In this document: positions 35,769-46,008 of the stretch, in pieces
Layout of the letters: the number at the start of each line of letters is the position of its first letter
How positions within the stretch are numbered: position 1 is the stretch's first letter
Origin: Borrelia sp. HM
Lineage (GTDB): Bacteria; Spirochaetota; Spirochaetia; Borreliales; Borreliaceae
Reading direction: 5' to 3'
DNA: 64,000 bases
NCBI RefSeq assembly: GCF_019669085.1
Contig: NZ_AP024401.1
Span: 434,001 to 498,000, forward strand
Translations under genes and position numbers: made by a program
Notes under the pieces: model-generated
The model's input: only the letters and a program-made list of their open reading frames with translations
Database searches by the model: none
Told to the model about the DNA's origin: nothing

Positions 35769-36487
35769 GTTATGAGTTTTATGGAAAAACAGAACAAGAA
35801 GCAATTAAAAAAGCCATGCGAGATCTTGATTTAAGAGAAGGCGAGTTTGATGTAGAGATTTTAGATAAAGAAAAGGTTGGGTTTTTATTTAAAAAGGAGA
35901 TGATTAAAATAAAAGTGTCTCCTCACGTTAAAGAGGATGCAAAAAAGTCAGGTGTTCAGTTAAATGAAGATGTTTATGATAAAGTATTAGATTTTGTTAA
36001 AGAAATGATAAATAAAATGGGTTATTGTGTTGATTTAAAGATTGAATCTAGTGAAGGTGATTATATTAAAATTTCTATTGATACAGACAGTCCAAATATC
36101 TTAATTGGAAGAGAAGGAAGAAATTTAGATGCTCTACAGCTTTTAGCAAATGTTTATTTATCTAGACTTATTGGTGAAAATGGCAATTTTAATAGGCTAA
36201 TATTAGATATTGAAGACTATAGAGAAAGATTTAAATCAAGGTTTATTAATTTGGCAATAAACTCTTTGCATAAGGTTAAAAGGAGTAGACGTTCTATTCT
36301 TTTGCCAACGATGAATCCTTTTGAGAGAAGAATTATTCATACTACTTTAAATCGTTATAATGATATTAAAACAGAAAGTGAGGGAGATGGAAATTTAAAG
36401 AGAGTTCGAATTTCTTATGTTCGGGGTAGTAAGTATAATGGTAATGTTCATAGTTATCGCAAAAGGGATACTAATGTTAGAAAATAA
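35765..36487 (+). CDS. jag: Jag/KhpB-like RNA-binding protein
   Basis: 240 residues. A Jag_N domain (1-50: [19 protein letters not shown]), a KH domain (about 90-160, with [21 protein letters not shown], the GxxG loop) and an R3H domain (about 165-240, with [21 protein letters not shown]). In other bacteria KhpB acts in RNA binding with KhpA and in cell elongation. Co-location with yidC is ancient and widespread. Starts in the yidC stop (ATGA). Confidence 0.93.
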   Translation: MSYEFYGKTEQEAIKKAMRDLDLREGEFDVEILDKEKVGFLFKKEMIKIKVSPHVKEDAKKSGVQLNEDVYDKVLDFVKEMINKMGYCVDLKIESSEGDYIKISIDTDSPNILIGREGRNLDALQLLANVYLSRLIGENGNFNRLILDIEDYRERFKSRFINLAINSLHKVKRSRRSILLPTMNPFERRIIHTTLNRYNDIKTESEGDGNLKRVRISYVRGSKYNGNVHSYRKRDTNVRK

Positions 36488-36635
36488 ATTTATCACTTAA
36501 AATTTTGTGAATGGATTATTATACTTATGTTTTTATTAAGGTTGTAAATTAGTATTTATTTGGAATCTATATTTTGTGATAATGTAGTTATTAAAATAAT
36601 AAATATATTGTTAATTAGTAATTCGTGGTGGTTCT

Positions 36636-37694
36636 ATGAAAGTGTTTGTAACAGGTATTGCAGGTTTTATTGGATTTTATGTTGCAAAGAAGCTTGCTGA
36701 AAATGGGCATGAAGTTATTGGTGTTGATATTTTAAATAATTATTATGACCCCAGTATTAAATTTGAACGATTAAAAATCTTAGGATTTGATTGTAAGGAT
36801 ATAAATAGCGGTAGAGTTATTCAAAGTAATAGATATGATAATTTAAGTTTTGTTTATCTTGATATTTTAGATAAAGATAAAATATTGTCTCTTTTTGCTT
36901 GTTATAAATTTACGCATGTTTGTCATTTAGTAGCTCAGGCTGGTATTAGAGATAGTTTGGAAAATCCTGATAGTTATGTTTCAGTTAATATTGTTGGTTT
37001 TTTTAATGTTTTAGATGCATGTAGAATCTACAAAGATGATATTGAGCATTTTGTTTATGCTTCAACGTCTGCAGTTTATGGCTTGAATGAAAAAATGCCT
37101 TCAGATGAAGATAATATAACAGATCATCCTTTAAATTTGTATGCGGCTAGTAAAAAGTCTAATGAATTGATTGCTCATGCTTATAGTGCATCTTTTAATA
37201 TTCCAACGACAGGGTTAAGGTTTTTTACGGTTTATGGACCTTATGGGCGACCTGATATGGCATTATATTTATTTGCAGATGGCATTGTAAATAAAACCCC
37301 TATTAATGTTTTTAATAATGGCAATATGGCTAGGGATTTTACTTATGTGGATGATATTGTAGATGGTGTTTATAGTATACTTAAAAATCCAGCTGCAAGT
37401 GATAGTAAGTTTGATGTAAATAATCCCAATTCTTCAAGTTCTATTGCTCCTTATAGGATATATAATATAGGTACAGGACATTCTGTTAAACTTACAGAAT
37501 TTATTAATGAACTTGAAATAAATCTTGGAAATAAAGCTGATAAAAGGTTTTTACCTATGCAAAAATCAGAGGTTATAGAGAGTTGCTGTGATGTTTCAAA
37601 ACTTAAAAAAATTTTTAATTATGAAGCTTTAATATGTATTAAAGAAGGGATAAAAAAATTTGCAGATTGGTATAAGTCTAGAATGGTTGAGTAG
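36636..37694 (+). CDS. NAD-dependent sugar epimerase/dehydratase
   Basis: 352-residue extended SDR enzyme. The Rossmann motif is TGIAGFIGFYV near residue 6, and the catalytic YAASK is near residue 169. The pattern, with SAVYG and FTVYGPYGRPDMA, is most like UDP-glucuronate 4-epimerases and related UDP-sugar epimerases. It likely supplies a nucleotide sugar, possibly for the glycolipid made by the glycosyltransferase at 46.9-48.0 kb; that link is inference. Confidence 0.88.
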   Translation: MKVFVTGIAGFIGFYVAKKLAENGHEVIGVDILNNYYDPSIKFERLKILGFDCKDINSGRVIQSNRYDNLSFVYLDILDKDKILSLFACYKFTHVCHLVAQAGIRDSLENPDSYVSVNIVGFFNVLDACRIYKDDIEHFVYASTSAVYGLNEKMPSDEDNITDHPLNLYAASKKSNELIAHAYSASFNIPTTGLRFFTVYGPYGRPDMALYLFADGIVNKTPINVFNNGNMARDFTYVDDIVDGVYSILKNPAASDSKFDVNNPNSSSSIAPYRIYNIGTGHSVKLTEFINELEINLGNKADKRFLPMQKSEVIESCCDVSKLKKIFNYEALICIKEGIKKFADWYKSRMVE

Positions 37695-37836
37695 TACATT
37701 TGCGTGTTTTTATTTGCATAAAATTGTGGTATTAGGTTCTTTTTGCGATTTTGTTTTTTTGAAGTGAGATTAATTTTGCATTTTGAAGTATATAATATAG
37801 AATATATGTCAATTCACAAGAAAGGAGGTATTATAG

Positions 37837-38916
37837 GTGGGCGTTTTAGATAAAATTAAACCTGGTGTAGTTTATGGTGAAGATCTACATACTTTATATG
37901 AAATATGTAAAAAAGAGGGATTTGCTATTCCTGCAATTAATTGTGTAGGTACAAATTCAATTAATGCTGTATTAGAAGCAGCAAAGGAAATTAATTCTCC
38001 TATTATGATACAATTTTCAAATAGTGGTTCTGCTTTTATTTGTGGTAAAGGATTAAAGGTTGAAAAACCTCAAGGAACTTCTATACTTGGAGCTGTTTCG
38101 GGTGCTTTTCATGTGCATTTTCTAGCAGAACATTATGGAATACCTGTTGTTCTTCATACAGATCACTGTGCAAAAAAATTAATTCCTTGGGTTGAAGGAC
38201 TCTTAGAATATGGGGAGAAATATTATCAAGAACATAAGAGACCTTTATTTTCTTCACATATGTTAGATTTATCTGAAGAACCAATTAAAGAAAATATTGA
38301 AATATCAAAAAAATTCTTAGAGCGAATGGCTAATATTGAGATGTTTTTAGAAATTGAGCTTGGAATTACTGGTGGTGAAGAAGATGGTGTTGATAATTCC
38401 GATAGAGCGCATCACGAGTTATTTTCAACTCCTGAAGAAATTTATTATGGATATTCTGAGCTTATTAAGGTTAGTCCTAATTTCCAGATTGCCGCGGCTT
38501 TTGGTAATGTTCATGGTGTTTATAAGCCTGGGAATGTGCAACTTACTCCTAAAGTATTAAGAGATGGGCAAAATTATGTTGTTTCAAAGACTAATTCAAG
38601 TAATTTAAAACCTGTTTCATATGTGTTTCATGGAGGTTCTGGATCTACAATAGAGGAGATTAATGAAGCACTCTCTTATGGAATTGTTAAAATGAATATT
38701 GATACAGATACTCAGTGGGCTGCTTGGGAAGGTATATTAAATTATTATAAAAAAAATGAAAATAGATTGCAAGGTCAACTTGGTGATGGGATTGATTTTG
38801 ATATTCCAAATAAAAAATTTTATGATCCAAGAGTGTGGCTTAGAGAATCTGAGATTAGTATGAAGGAACGTGTAAAAATTGCTTGCAAGAATCTAAATAA
38901 TATTAATAGAAATTAA
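37837..38916 (+). CDS. fba: Fructose-bisphosphate aldolase class II
   Basis: 359-residue zinc aldolase of glycolysis, cleaving fructose 1,6-bisphosphate into DHAP and glyceraldehyde 3-phosphate. Metal and active-site motifs: HTDHCAKK (near residue 107), EIELGITGGEEDGVD, HGVYKPGNV and the phosphate-binding GGSGSTIEE. Start is GTG with AAAGGAGG 8 bp upstream. A strong intrinsic terminator follows, so it is probably a monocistronic, highly expressed unit, in line with Borrelia's dependence on glycolysis. Confidence 0.97.
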   Translation: MGVLDKIKPGVVYGEDLHTLYEICKKEGFAIPAINCVGTNSINAVLEAAKEINSPIMIQFSNSGSAFICGKGLKVEKPQGTSILGAVSGAFHVHFLAEHYGIPVVLHTDHCAKKLIPWVEGLLEYGEKYYQEHKRPLFSSHMLDLSEEPIKENIEISKKFLERMANIEMFLEIELGITGGEEDGVDNSDRAHHELFSTPEEIYYGYSELIKVSPNFQIAAAFGNVHGVYKPGNVQLTPKVLRDGQNYVVSKTNSSNLKPVSYVFHGGSGSTIEEINEALSYGIVKMNIDTDTQWAAWEGILNYYKKNENRLQGQLGDGIDFDIPNKKFYDPRVWLRESEISMKERVKIACKNLNNINRN

Positions 38917-38942
38917 ATATATGTAATTAAGAATTTAGTTTT

Positions 38943-38966
38943 GTCGCCTTTAAAGGCGACTTTTTA
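38943..38966 (+). terminator. fba terminator
   Basis: GTCGCCTTTAAAGGCGAC, a perfect 18-bp palindrome at 38943-38960 giving a 7-bp stem with a four-base loop, followed by TTTTT. It is the clearest intrinsic terminator in the window. Confidence 0.9.
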
Positions 38967-39159
38967 TTTATTTATTATAAATAATTTTATTTGTGTATTT
39001 AATTTATTTAAATTAATATAATTATTTTAATAATTATATTTTTATTTTCTATTTTAATATTGTGCTTTTTATTTTTTTATTTTATTATTTTAATTAAAAA
39101 TATTGATGTTACTTCGTTTAGTGTGTTTTTATTCAAAATTTTAAAATAGGGGGTTTTAT

Positions 39160-39570
39160 ATGTTATTAACAAATTATAAAAAAAGTTTTCTTGATTTTTT
39201 AAATGATGATTTTGATTTTATCAGTTCTAGATGCATTCAAGATGTTCCAGTAAATATTAAGGACGAAGGTAAATCATTCATTCTTGAAGCATATTTGCCA
39301 GGAATAAAAAAAGAGGACGTGGCAATTTCAATTAAAAATGATTATTTGACAATAAGTTATGAAAGTAAGCAGACAGAAGAAGAGCAGGATGATAAATATT
39401 TAAGAGTAGAGAGAAGGGATATTTCTTTTTCAAGAAGTTTTAGATTATCTGGGAATATTGATCAAAATAAGATCAGATCAGAATTAAAAAATGGTGTTTT
39501 GATTATTGAACTTGCAAAAAAAGATGAAGTTGTTCAAAAAAGTCAAGAAAAAAAGATTGCAATTGAATAA
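39160..39570 (+). CDS. Small heat-shock protein Hsp20
   Basis: 136 residues. The alpha-crystallin domain spans about 30-120: VNIKDEGKSFILEAYLPGIKKEDVAISIK, then DKYLRVERRDISFSRSFRL and the conserved NGVLIIELAKK (G-V-L). Acts as an ATP-independent holdase. A TAGGGGG ribosome site is 6-7 bp upstream. The 190 bp before it is very A+T-rich, with no obvious CIRCE element. I do not remember an Hsp20 at this place in Lyme Borrelia, so it may be lineage-specific. Confidence 0.92.
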   Translation: MLLTNYKKSFLDFLNDDFDFISSRCIQDVPVNIKDEGKSFILEAYLPGIKKEDVAISIKNDYLTISYESKQTEEEQDDKYLRVERRDISFSRSFRLSGNIDQNKIRSELKNGVLIIELAKKDEVVQKSQEKKIAIE

Positions 39571-39590
39571 ATTTTATGAATCTTGAATAG

Positions 39591-39633
39591 AGATAAGGAT
39601 GTATCTTATGTATCCGGCATCCTTATCTTTTTT
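39591..39633 (+). terminator. hsp20 terminator overlapping the aspS end
   Basis: AGATAAGGATG (39591-39601) pairs perfectly with CATCCTTATCT (39618-39628) and is followed by a T-run. The aspS stop codon on the other strand (39623-39625) is inside the second arm. There is no T-tract on the minus strand, so it is directional. Confidence 0.82.
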
Positions 39634-41380
39634 GATCTTCAATTTTTAAGTTGATTTCTCTTAGCTGTTCATTTGAAATTCTAGAAGGGGATTTGTCAAG
39701 GGGGCTAGCTGCAAATGAATTTTTTGGAAAAAGTATTACATCTTTTATTGAGCTTGAATGTGTCATTAGCATTAAGAGTCGATCAATTCCAATTGCTATT
39801 CCACCATGAATAGGGGCTCCATATTCTAATGCTTTTAAAAAGAATCCAAATCTTTCTTCTGCTATTGTTTCTTTAAATCCTACTATGTTAAAAATTCTTT
39901 GTTGAAGTTCTCTTGTGTGTATTCTAATTGAACCTGAACCAAGTTCCATTCCGTTTAATAAAAGGTCATAAACTTCTCCTAAGACTTTACTTGGATTGCT
40001 CTCTAAGATATTAATATATTTTTGTTGAGGTAGTGAGAACATGTGATGAGCTGCTTGATAGCTTTTTGTTTCTTCATCGTATTCAAATAGAGGGAAATCA
40101 TAAATCCATGCAAACTCAAATGTATTCTTTTGAATTAGATTAAGTTCAGTTGCAATTTTAATTCTCACTTGTCCCATGGATTTACAAGCAATTTCCCATG
40201 AATCAGCTATAAAAAACATTATATCATTGTTTTCAAGTGAATAAGTTTCAATTAAAGTTTGTTTTGTTTCATTTAAAAATTTAGCGATACCACCTTGAAA
40301 TTCATTATTTTCCATTTTTGCAAAATAAAGACTATGGGCTTTGTAAATTTTAGCATGTTCTTCTAAATTATTGATTTTGCTTCTTGAGAAAATATGAGCT
40401 TGATTTTTAACAATAATTGCTTTTATTGTACCTTTATTCTTTAATGTATCTTGAAATACATTAAATGAGGATTGTTTAAAATGTTGACTCATATCGTTTA
40501 TTAGTAATTCATACCTAGTATCTGGTTTGTCACTTCCATATGTATTTATTGCATATTCATATGTCATTCTTTTAAATTTTTTTGGTAGAGTGATATTTAA
40601 TGTCTTTTTAAAGATGGTAGACATAAGGTTTTCCATTAGTTTAAATACATTTTCTTTTGTGATAAAACTCATTTCTAGGTCAAGTTGTGTAAATTCTGGT
40701 TGTCTATCCCCTCTTGAATCTTCGTCTCTGTAGCATCTGGCTATTTGAAAGTATTTGTCAAATCCTGCTATCATTGTAAGTTGTTTATAAAGCTGTGGTG
40801 ATTGCGGTAGTGCGTAAAAGTGCCCTTTATGTATTCTTGATGGCACAAGAAAATCTCTTGCACCTTCTGGTGTTGATTTTACAAATGTTGGAGTTTCTAA
40901 TTCTAGGAAGTCTTTTTGTATTAAATAATTTCTAATGATATGTATTACTTTACTTCTTAATATTATTTTTTGTTTTTGCTCTTCACGTCTTAAATCTAAA
41001 TATCTGTATTCAAGTCTTGAGTTATCACTTGCGTTATTATTATCCTCAATCATAAAGGGTAGTTCATTACATGTTGATATTATATCTATATTTTCTGCTA
41101 ATATTTCAAATGAGCCTGTGTTCATTTTTGTATTTGCAAGTTCTAGGGGCCTTAGTTCTAATGTTCCTTGAACTTTAATGCAATATTCCATTTTTATTTG
41201 AGATGTTATTTTTAAAAGATTTTCATCATTTACAATTACTTGTGCTTCGTCATATCTGTCTCTAAGGTTAATAAAGGTAACTTTTCCATGATGTCTTATT
41301 TTTTTGACCCAGGCATTTATTTCGATTCTTTTGTTTACAAGTTTATAACTTATTTGATTACACTTAATGGTTTTAAACAT
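39623..41380 (-). CDS. aspS: Aspartyl-tRNA synthetase
   Basis: 585-residue class IIb synthetase. N-terminal OB fold (about 15-105: [21 protein letters not shown]), motif 2 ([26 protein letters not shown], about 217-242), a bacterial-type insertion (about 285-420) and motif 3 [13 protein letters not shown] near 528. It charges tRNA-Asp in the cytosol. It lies 4 bp downstream of the antiporter gene and is probably co-transcribed with that cluster. Confidence 0.96.
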   Translation of the reverse strand: MFKTIKCNQISYKLVNKRIEINAWVKKIRHHGKVTFINLRDRYDEAQVIVNDENLLKITSQIKMEYCIKVQGTLELRPLELANTKMNTGSFEILAENIDIISTCNELPFMIEDNNNASDNSRLEYRYLDLRREEQKQKIILRSKVIHIIRNYLIQKDFLELETPTFVKSTPEGARDFLVPSRIHKGHFYALPQSPQLYKQLTMIAGFDKYFQIARCYRDEDSRGDRQPEFTQLDLEMSFITKENVFKLMENLMSTIFKKTLNITLPKKFKRMTYEYAINTYGSDKPDTRYELLINDMSQHFKQSSFNVFQDTLKNKGTIKAIIVKNQAHIFSRSKINNLEEHAKIYKAHSLYFAKMENNEFQGGIAKFLNETKQTLIETYSLENNDIMFFIADSWEIACKSMGQVRIKIATELNLIQKNTFEFAWIYDFPLFEYDEETKSYQAAHHMFSLPQQKYINILESNPSKVLGEVYDLLLNGMELGSGSIRIHTRELQQRIFNIVGFKETIAEERFGFFLKALEYGAPIHGGIAIGIDRLLMLMTHSSSIKDVILFPKNSFAASPLDKSPSRISNEQLREINLKIEDQKR

Positions 41381-41384
41381 AACT

Positions 41385-43505
41385 TTATCCTACTATTATA
41401 TTATAAATTTCTTTATCAGTTTTAGCTTTAAGCATTGCTTTTTTATTAGAGTCAACCTTTCTTACAATAGATGATAGAATGCGCGGATAATTAACGTATT
41501 CTTTTGCTGGGTATAGTATTAATATAAATATATGGCTTAGATTTTTATTAATTGCATTAAAATCAACTCCATTGTGACTTATTCCAATAGCAATATGCAT
41601 TTTTTTGATTAAATTAGTTTTTAAATGAGGTATTGCAAATCCTTCTTTAAGCGCTGTAGTTATTAACTTTTCTCTTTCCATTAAATCTTGTAATATTATT
41701 TCTTTATCAATTTCGACTTTTATTACATCGAGTAATTCTCTTAACACTTCAATTTTATTTTTTGCTTTTAATTCTAAAATAATATTTTCCTTTTTAATTC
41801 GTTTATTAAGATTAATGTTGCTACTTATTTTGTCGTAATTTATTGAATAATCTAATTTTTGTGCATTTAAAGAAGCAGTTTTAACTTCTTTAGTCATTTT
41901 TTCTATATTTAAAATGGTTTCTCTAAATAAATCTTGTATTATGATTAAGTGTTTTTTGGGGCATTCAAATGTAATTTTAGTTCCTTCTCTTTTTATTGAT
42001 AATGAAATATCATTGCGTCTTGCATTGATATATTGTGAGAAGTCATTTTTTATTTGTTGAGTAAAGAATCCTTCATTTCTTATTTCATTTTTTAATTCCC
42101 ATACAAGTATTTTTGTTAGGTTATCATATTTAAATGATACTGTAATTTGGGTATTTTGTTCTGTTTTCATTTCTTTTTTTAAGCCATTTTTATTTATTCG
42201 AAATAACATGTTTATTATTGGTGTTGCTATTATTGTTGGCAGGAAAACTATAATTATTATTATACCAAATATTTTTTGACTTATAAATTCAGAAGAAAGT
42301 GCTACGTTGGCAATGATTAATGAGATTTCTCCTCTTGGAACCATTCCAAAAGCTATTCTTAGTGCACCTAATTTGTTAAACCCTAAAAAATATGATGGAA
42401 TAAAACAAAATATGATTTTTGTTGCTATAGCTATGAAACTAAGCATAATTCCAAGCATTAAGACTTCTTTTGATAATATCACATTAATGTCAGCCATAAG
42501 TCCTATTGACGTAAAAAATACTGGTATAAAAAACCGTTCAAATATTGTTAATTTATCTTGAATTACACATACAATATCTGTTTTTGACATAGCAAGGCCA
42601 AATATATAAGCTCCAATTACAAATGACATTCCTAAATTTTGGAAAAAGCTTGAAACAATAAGGGTTAAAGCAATAGTTATTACAGTTGCTAAAGTAACAC
42701 TATTAAAGCTTTTAAGCAATTTTGAAATTGGTTCTGATAGCAGGATTAATGCAAATGTTAGACAAAACCAAATTAGTATGTTTTTAATTGTAGCTGTGAT
42801 TGAGATTGTAATGTCAAGATCTGAGAGTGAACGTGATATTGTTATTACGCTTGTTAGCATAATCATTGAGAGTACATCATCAATTATTGAGGTTGATATT
42901 ATTGTTACCCCTTCTGATGTACTCATTTTTTTTTTAGCTGAGAGTATGCTTGCAGCAATTCCTGCTGAGGAAGGTGTTGCTATTATACCTATAAAAAGAG
43001 ATGTAGGACTAATTAATGGCACATCAAATAAAATAGTAGATATTAGTGCAAAACTTGTAAAAGTACCAATTACTTCTGTTATTCCTATTAGTCCCCCACG
43101 TGGTAAGAATTTTAGGAATAATTTTAAATCGGTTTCAAGACCTGCCATAAAGAGTAAAATGATTGATGCTATTGTTGATATTGCAAATATTTCTTCATTG
43201 ATTAGATAATTGTCACCTATACTGATAATGCCTAGTGGAAATAGTAAAGGCATTTTAATCTTTCCAAGAAATGTTGGACTTAGTAGAATGCCTGTTGTTA
43301 TTTGTCCTATTACTTTTGGAATTCCAAATTTTCCTACTAAGTTGCCAAGCAGATTAGCTAATATTACAATAACTGCTAAACTCATTATGAAAGAAGAAAT
43401 TTTAGTTTCAACATTATGGCTTGTGTCTTTCATGTAGTCTGTAACCCCAAATAAAAGGATAGGATTTAGTGCAAATAATATTTTATAAAAGATTTTTTTA
43501 TTCAT
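41385..43505 (-). CDS. CPA2 cation/proton antiporter fused to a PTS EIIA domain
   Basis: 706 residues. The N-terminal half (about 35-430) has some 12 hydrophobic segments of the Na+(K+)/H+ exchanger family: [38 protein letters not shown] and [14 protein letters not shown] roughly 120-residue linker follows, then a C-terminal PTS fructose/PtsN-type EIIA domain with the phosphorylation site His627 in [12 protein letters not shown]. Fusion of a transporter to EIIA suggests control by phosphorylation or by sugar status. It overlaps the HPr-like gene by 4 bp. It corresponds to BB0447 (napA in older annotation). Confidence 0.9.
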   Translation of the reverse strand: MNKKIFYKILFALNPILLFGVTDYMKDTSHNVETKISSFIMSLAVIVILANLLGNLVGKFGIPKVIGQITTGILLSPTFLGKIKMPLLFPLGIISIGDNYLINEEIFAISTIASIILLFMAGLETDLKLFLKFLPRGGLIGITEVIGTFTSFALISTILFDVPLISPTSLFIGIIATPSSAGIAASILSAKKKMSTSEGVTIISTSIIDDVLSMIMLTSVITISRSLSDLDITISITATIKNILIWFCLTFALILLSEPISKLLKSFNSVTLATVITIALTLIVSSFFQNLGMSFVIGAYIFGLAMSKTDIVCVIQDKLTIFERFFIPVFFTSIGLMADINVILSKEVLMLGIMLSFIAIATKIIFCFIPSYFLGFNKLGALRIAFGMVPRGEISLIIANVALSSEFISQKIFGIIIIIVFLPTIIATPIINMLFRINKNGLKKEMKTEQNTQITVSFKYDNLTKILVWELKNEIRNEGFFTQQIKNDFSQYINARRNDISLSIKREGTKITFECPKKHLIIIQDLFRETILNIEKMTKEVKTASLNAQKLDYSINYDKISSNINLNKRIKKENIILELKAKNKIEVLRELLDVIKVEIDKEIILQDLMEREKLITTALKEGFAIPHLKTNLIKKMHIAIGISHNGVDFNAINKNLSHIFILILYPAKEYVNYPRILSSIVRKVDSNKKAMLKAKTDKEIYNIIVG

Positions 43506-43777
43506 TCTTGAATCTCTTTTTTAAAGTTTGCCATTAATAATTTATTATTAATGATTTCAATTTCTTTTTTTTCATTTACTATAATTTTTATTTTTTCTTT
43601 TTTAATAACTCTAAGCATTATAATCTCAACTACATATTTGATGTTAGCTTTTTGTTCATTTTTTATAAATAACTTTATACCGAAAAACAGATATTTACTT
43701 GTAAATTTTGAAAGAATGCTTGATGGTTGTACGTTAATACTTTCTTTATTGGCTATTTTAATTATCATTGTTTGCAT
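43502..43777 (-). CDS. HPr-like protein without the phosphorylatable His
   Basis: 91 residues with the HPr fold pattern: IKIANKESINVQPSSILSKF aligns with the GLHARP site region of HPr, and the second half (ANIKYVVEIIMLRVIKKEKIKIIV) with the KSIMGxxSL block. In the alignment position 15, the phospho-accepting His, is Asn, and Arg17 is Gln; the regulatory Ser46 is Tyr. It therefore cannot act as a classical phosphocarrier, but could bind EIIA or other partners. It overlaps the EIIA-antiporter by 4 bp and hpf by 20 bp. It occupies the place of BB0448, which I recall as annotated as ptsH. An alternative start is 43768. Confidence 0.75.
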   Translation of the reverse strand: MQTMIIKIANKESINVQPSSILSKFTSKYLFFGIKLFIKNEQKANIKYVVEIIMLRVIKKEKIKIIVNEKKEIEIINNKLLMANFKKEIQE

Positions 43778-44090
43778 TTATTTTTACTTGTTGTTTGTTA
43801 TTTGTTTCTTTTTTATCTTTTTCCTTGTTTGCTGTATTATGTAATCTGTCTATTATACATTCTATTAAGGCATATAATTCTTTACCTTCTTCTGTAATAT
43901 GTATTATCTTTCCCCAATTAAAGTGCAGATGAGCATTTATGTCAAAACTATCATTTTCTTTTTTTATTGTGATCTTTAGACTCTCTGAGTTGTTTTTGAT
44001 ATGTTCCCCAAGTTTTTCTAATTTTTTTACAATAAAATTTTTTGTATTGTTACTTAAATGGTAATTAATAGCTTGTATTTTAAGTTCCAT
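43758..44090 (-). CDS. hpf: Ribosome hibernation-promoting factor (short form)
   Basis: 110 residues from ATG 44090, preceded by AAAGGAG. A single S30AE domain: MELKIQAINYHLSNNTKNFIVKKLEKL, then ITIKKENDSFDINAHLHFN. It lacks the C-terminal dimerisation domain of long HPF. It sits on inactive ribosomes in stationary phase. A frame extending to 44123 adds 11 residues without similarity. In many bacteria hpf lies right after rpoN, exactly as the decayed rpoN lies upstream here. Confidence 0.88.
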   Translation of the reverse strand: MELKIQAINYHLSNNTKNFIVKKLEKLGEHIKNNSESLKITIKKENDSFDINAHLHFNWGKIIHITEEGKELYALIECIIDRLHNTANKEKDKKETNNKQQVKINANNDN

Positions 44091-44129
44091 ACATTTCTCC
44101 TTTAAAGTTTGATTGATTCCCACATTTAT

Positions 44130-44698
44130 TTACAATTTTTCTTGAAATTTTTCTTTAGGTTTTAGTATAGCAGAAATTTGATTATCTGCAATCTTCTTGT
44201 TTTGCTCTAAGATTACCTTTAATACTAATTTAATACTTTTAATTTAAAAATTTGTTTTATTTTAATAGCATCACTGACTGATTTAAATAGTTTTTAATTG
44301 AGTTTATTTTCAATCACATTTGAAATATTTGTTTTTATTGTTCTTGATATAGTTGATTTTGATATATTTGATTTTATTAGGTATGTGTCAATCAGCTTTA
44401 TTAGTTTTAGTTTTTTAAATCTTTTTTGTAATATACATATATTGATTTTCCTATTTTGGTAATTGTTTCACCTTTTTATATTAGGGATTCAATTTTTTGA
44501 TAAAAGACTTTTTAGATTAATAGATGTTGTGTGTCTCTAAAAATATTTGTTTGATTTTACTTGAAAATATTAATTGTTTTTTATTTGGTGTTATACAAAT
44601 TTTATCAAATTTTTTTTGCTAGAACTTAAAATTTTTGTTGTATTAATTTGTATTATTTTAAATTTTTTGTATTAGTTTGAAGTGTTGTTTTTACATAT
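44130..44698 (-). pseudogene. rpoN: Decayed sigma-54 gene (rpoN)
   Basis: No intact frame exists, but three pieces on the minus strand match the C-terminal half of RpoN in the right order. First, KGETITKIGKSI (about 44443-44499) aligns with the conserved R-x-x-TLLKV-x-x-x-I. Second, QKRFKKLKLIKLIDTYLIKS followed by NISKSTISRTIKT (within 44294-44458, another frame) aligns with the helix-turn-helix DIAxxxxxHESTISRV; STISR is identical. Third, LEQNKKIADNQISAILK (about 44130-44228) aligns with AENPxKPLSDxxIAxLL. The RpoN box ARRTVAKYRE that should follow is missing. The first ~195 bp are unrecognisable. Only about 570 bp remain of an expected ~1.2 kb, so the N-terminal part is mostly gone. It lies between the chromate genes and hpf, where I recall BB0450 (rpoN) in Lyme Borrelia. 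Confidence 0.82.
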
Positions 44699-45232
44699 TT
44701 ATACAATAATGTAGAGTATTCCACTTGATATGATTAGTATTGTAGGAGTGACATTTTTGTAAACTAATAAAGTTATTATATTTAGTCCTATAAGTGCAAG
44801 GGTTTTTAAAAATTCTGTGTTACTAAAGTTTGGTTGTAAAAATATGCTTTTAAATAAAATAATTGTAGTTATGATCCATAATGCTATAATTATGGGTCTT
44901 AGGTTCTTAAGGTAATAATTGAAGAATTTTATTTTCTGCAGCACTGATGTTATAAGAATGATAATTAATATTGGGGCAGATATTAGTGCTATTGTGGCAA
45001 TTATTGACCCAGTAATTCCAGCTACTTTTGTACCAACATATGATGCTACGTTAGTGGCAATGGGTCCAGGAGTAATTCTAGACATTGTAATTAGATTAAT
45101 AAATTCTTCTTTTGTGAGCCATTCCTTATTATTAACAATTTCTTTATTAATAATTGTTGTAATTCCGTTTCCTCCGCCAAAGTTTAGAATTCCTATTTTA
45201 AAAAATATAATGAATAAACTTATTAAAATCAA
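44699..45232 (-). CDS. chrA2: Chromate transporter family, half protein 2
   Basis: 177 residues with five or six hydrophobic segments. The CHR domain signature GGGNGITTIINKEIV and NLITMSRITPGPIATNVASYVG are clear. The full ChrA is a duplicated ~400-residue protein; here, as in other short-chain ChrA pairs, it is split into two genes, this being the C-terminal-like member. It lies 13 bp downstream of its partner. The substrate need not be chromate. Confidence 0.85.
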   Translation of the reverse strand: MILISLFIIFFKIGILNFGGGNGITTIINKEIVNNKEWLTKEEFINLITMSRITPGPIATNVASYVGTKVAGITGSIIATIALISAPILIIILITSVLQKIKFFNYYLKNLRPIIIALWIITTIILFKSIFLQPNFSNTEFLKTLALIGLNIITLLVYKNVTPTILIISSGILYIIV

Positions 45233-45245
45233 ATTTATACCTTTC

Positions 45246-45836
45246 TTAATAAAATTTTTTCTTTATTTTGTATGTTATAGAACATATTAATAGGAATAAT
45301 AGCAGTATATATGATAAGTCTACATTAAATTGATATAGTACATATGTTATTAATAAACATGTGATCCATTGTTTTATGGATTTATTTAGCATTTTTTTTG
45401 AGAATTCGAATATGAGCATGGACATTGTAATAGCTGATGATATTTTTGCACCTTTGATGAATTTTTGGAAGTAAATATTATTTGAATCTAACTTTGCATA
45501 AAGTGCTATTATGGTAATTATAATTATTGATGGCAATATTCCAGCAATAGTAAGTAAAATTGCGCCTTTAAATCCTTTAAGTTTTTTACCAATTAAGAAT
45601 ACAAAATTGACTGCTGTTACTCCAGGGATTACATTTGATGTTGCAAGTATTTTATTGAACTCCTCATCAGATATTAATTTTTTTTTATTTACAATTATTT
45701 TTTTAAGTTCAGATATGATTAATAATCCCCCGCCAATTGTTAGTGTTGTGATCTTAAAGACAATGTAGCATAATGTCAATAATTCATGTAATTCTTCTTT
45801 TTTTTTATTCATATACTTATTGTCCAAATTGTCCAA
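45246..45836 (-). CDS. chrA1: Chromate transporter family, half protein 1
   Basis: 196 residues. CHR-domain features: FKITTLTIGGGLLIISELKK and LATSNVIPGVTAVNFVFLIG, followed by hydrophobic segments. Together with the next gene it would form a heteromeric exporter in the inner membrane. The second ATG at 45812 is a possible start; the first eight residues are not conserved. Upstream sequence towards mscS is non-coding. Confidence 0.85.
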   Translation of the reverse strand: MDNLDNKYMNKKKEELHELLTLCYIVFKITTLTIGGGLLIISELKKIIVNKKKLISDEEFNKILATSNVIPGVTAVNFVFLIGKKLKGFKGAILLTIAGILPSIIIITIIALYAKLDSNNIYFQKFIKGAKISSAITMSMLIFEFSKKMLNKSIKQWITCLLITYVLYQFNVDLSYILLLFLLICSITYKIKKKFY

Positions 45837-46008
45837 GTTTTAATATTTTTGTTAATTTAAAATTAAAATTAATTAAATTTTACCATAAGTGGTTCTTTAT
45901 TATTAATGAGCATTGATACTTTTATGTGTGAACTTTTGATTTTGATATTCATTTGTCTTGTAAAATTATATTTTTCTATTGTTTTTTTATGTTATAATCT
46001 AATGACTT

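Noticed and set aside
42778-43437. Plus-strand open frames opposite the antiporter gene
   Set aside because: Hydrophobic shadow of the membrane protein on the other strand; no start signals.
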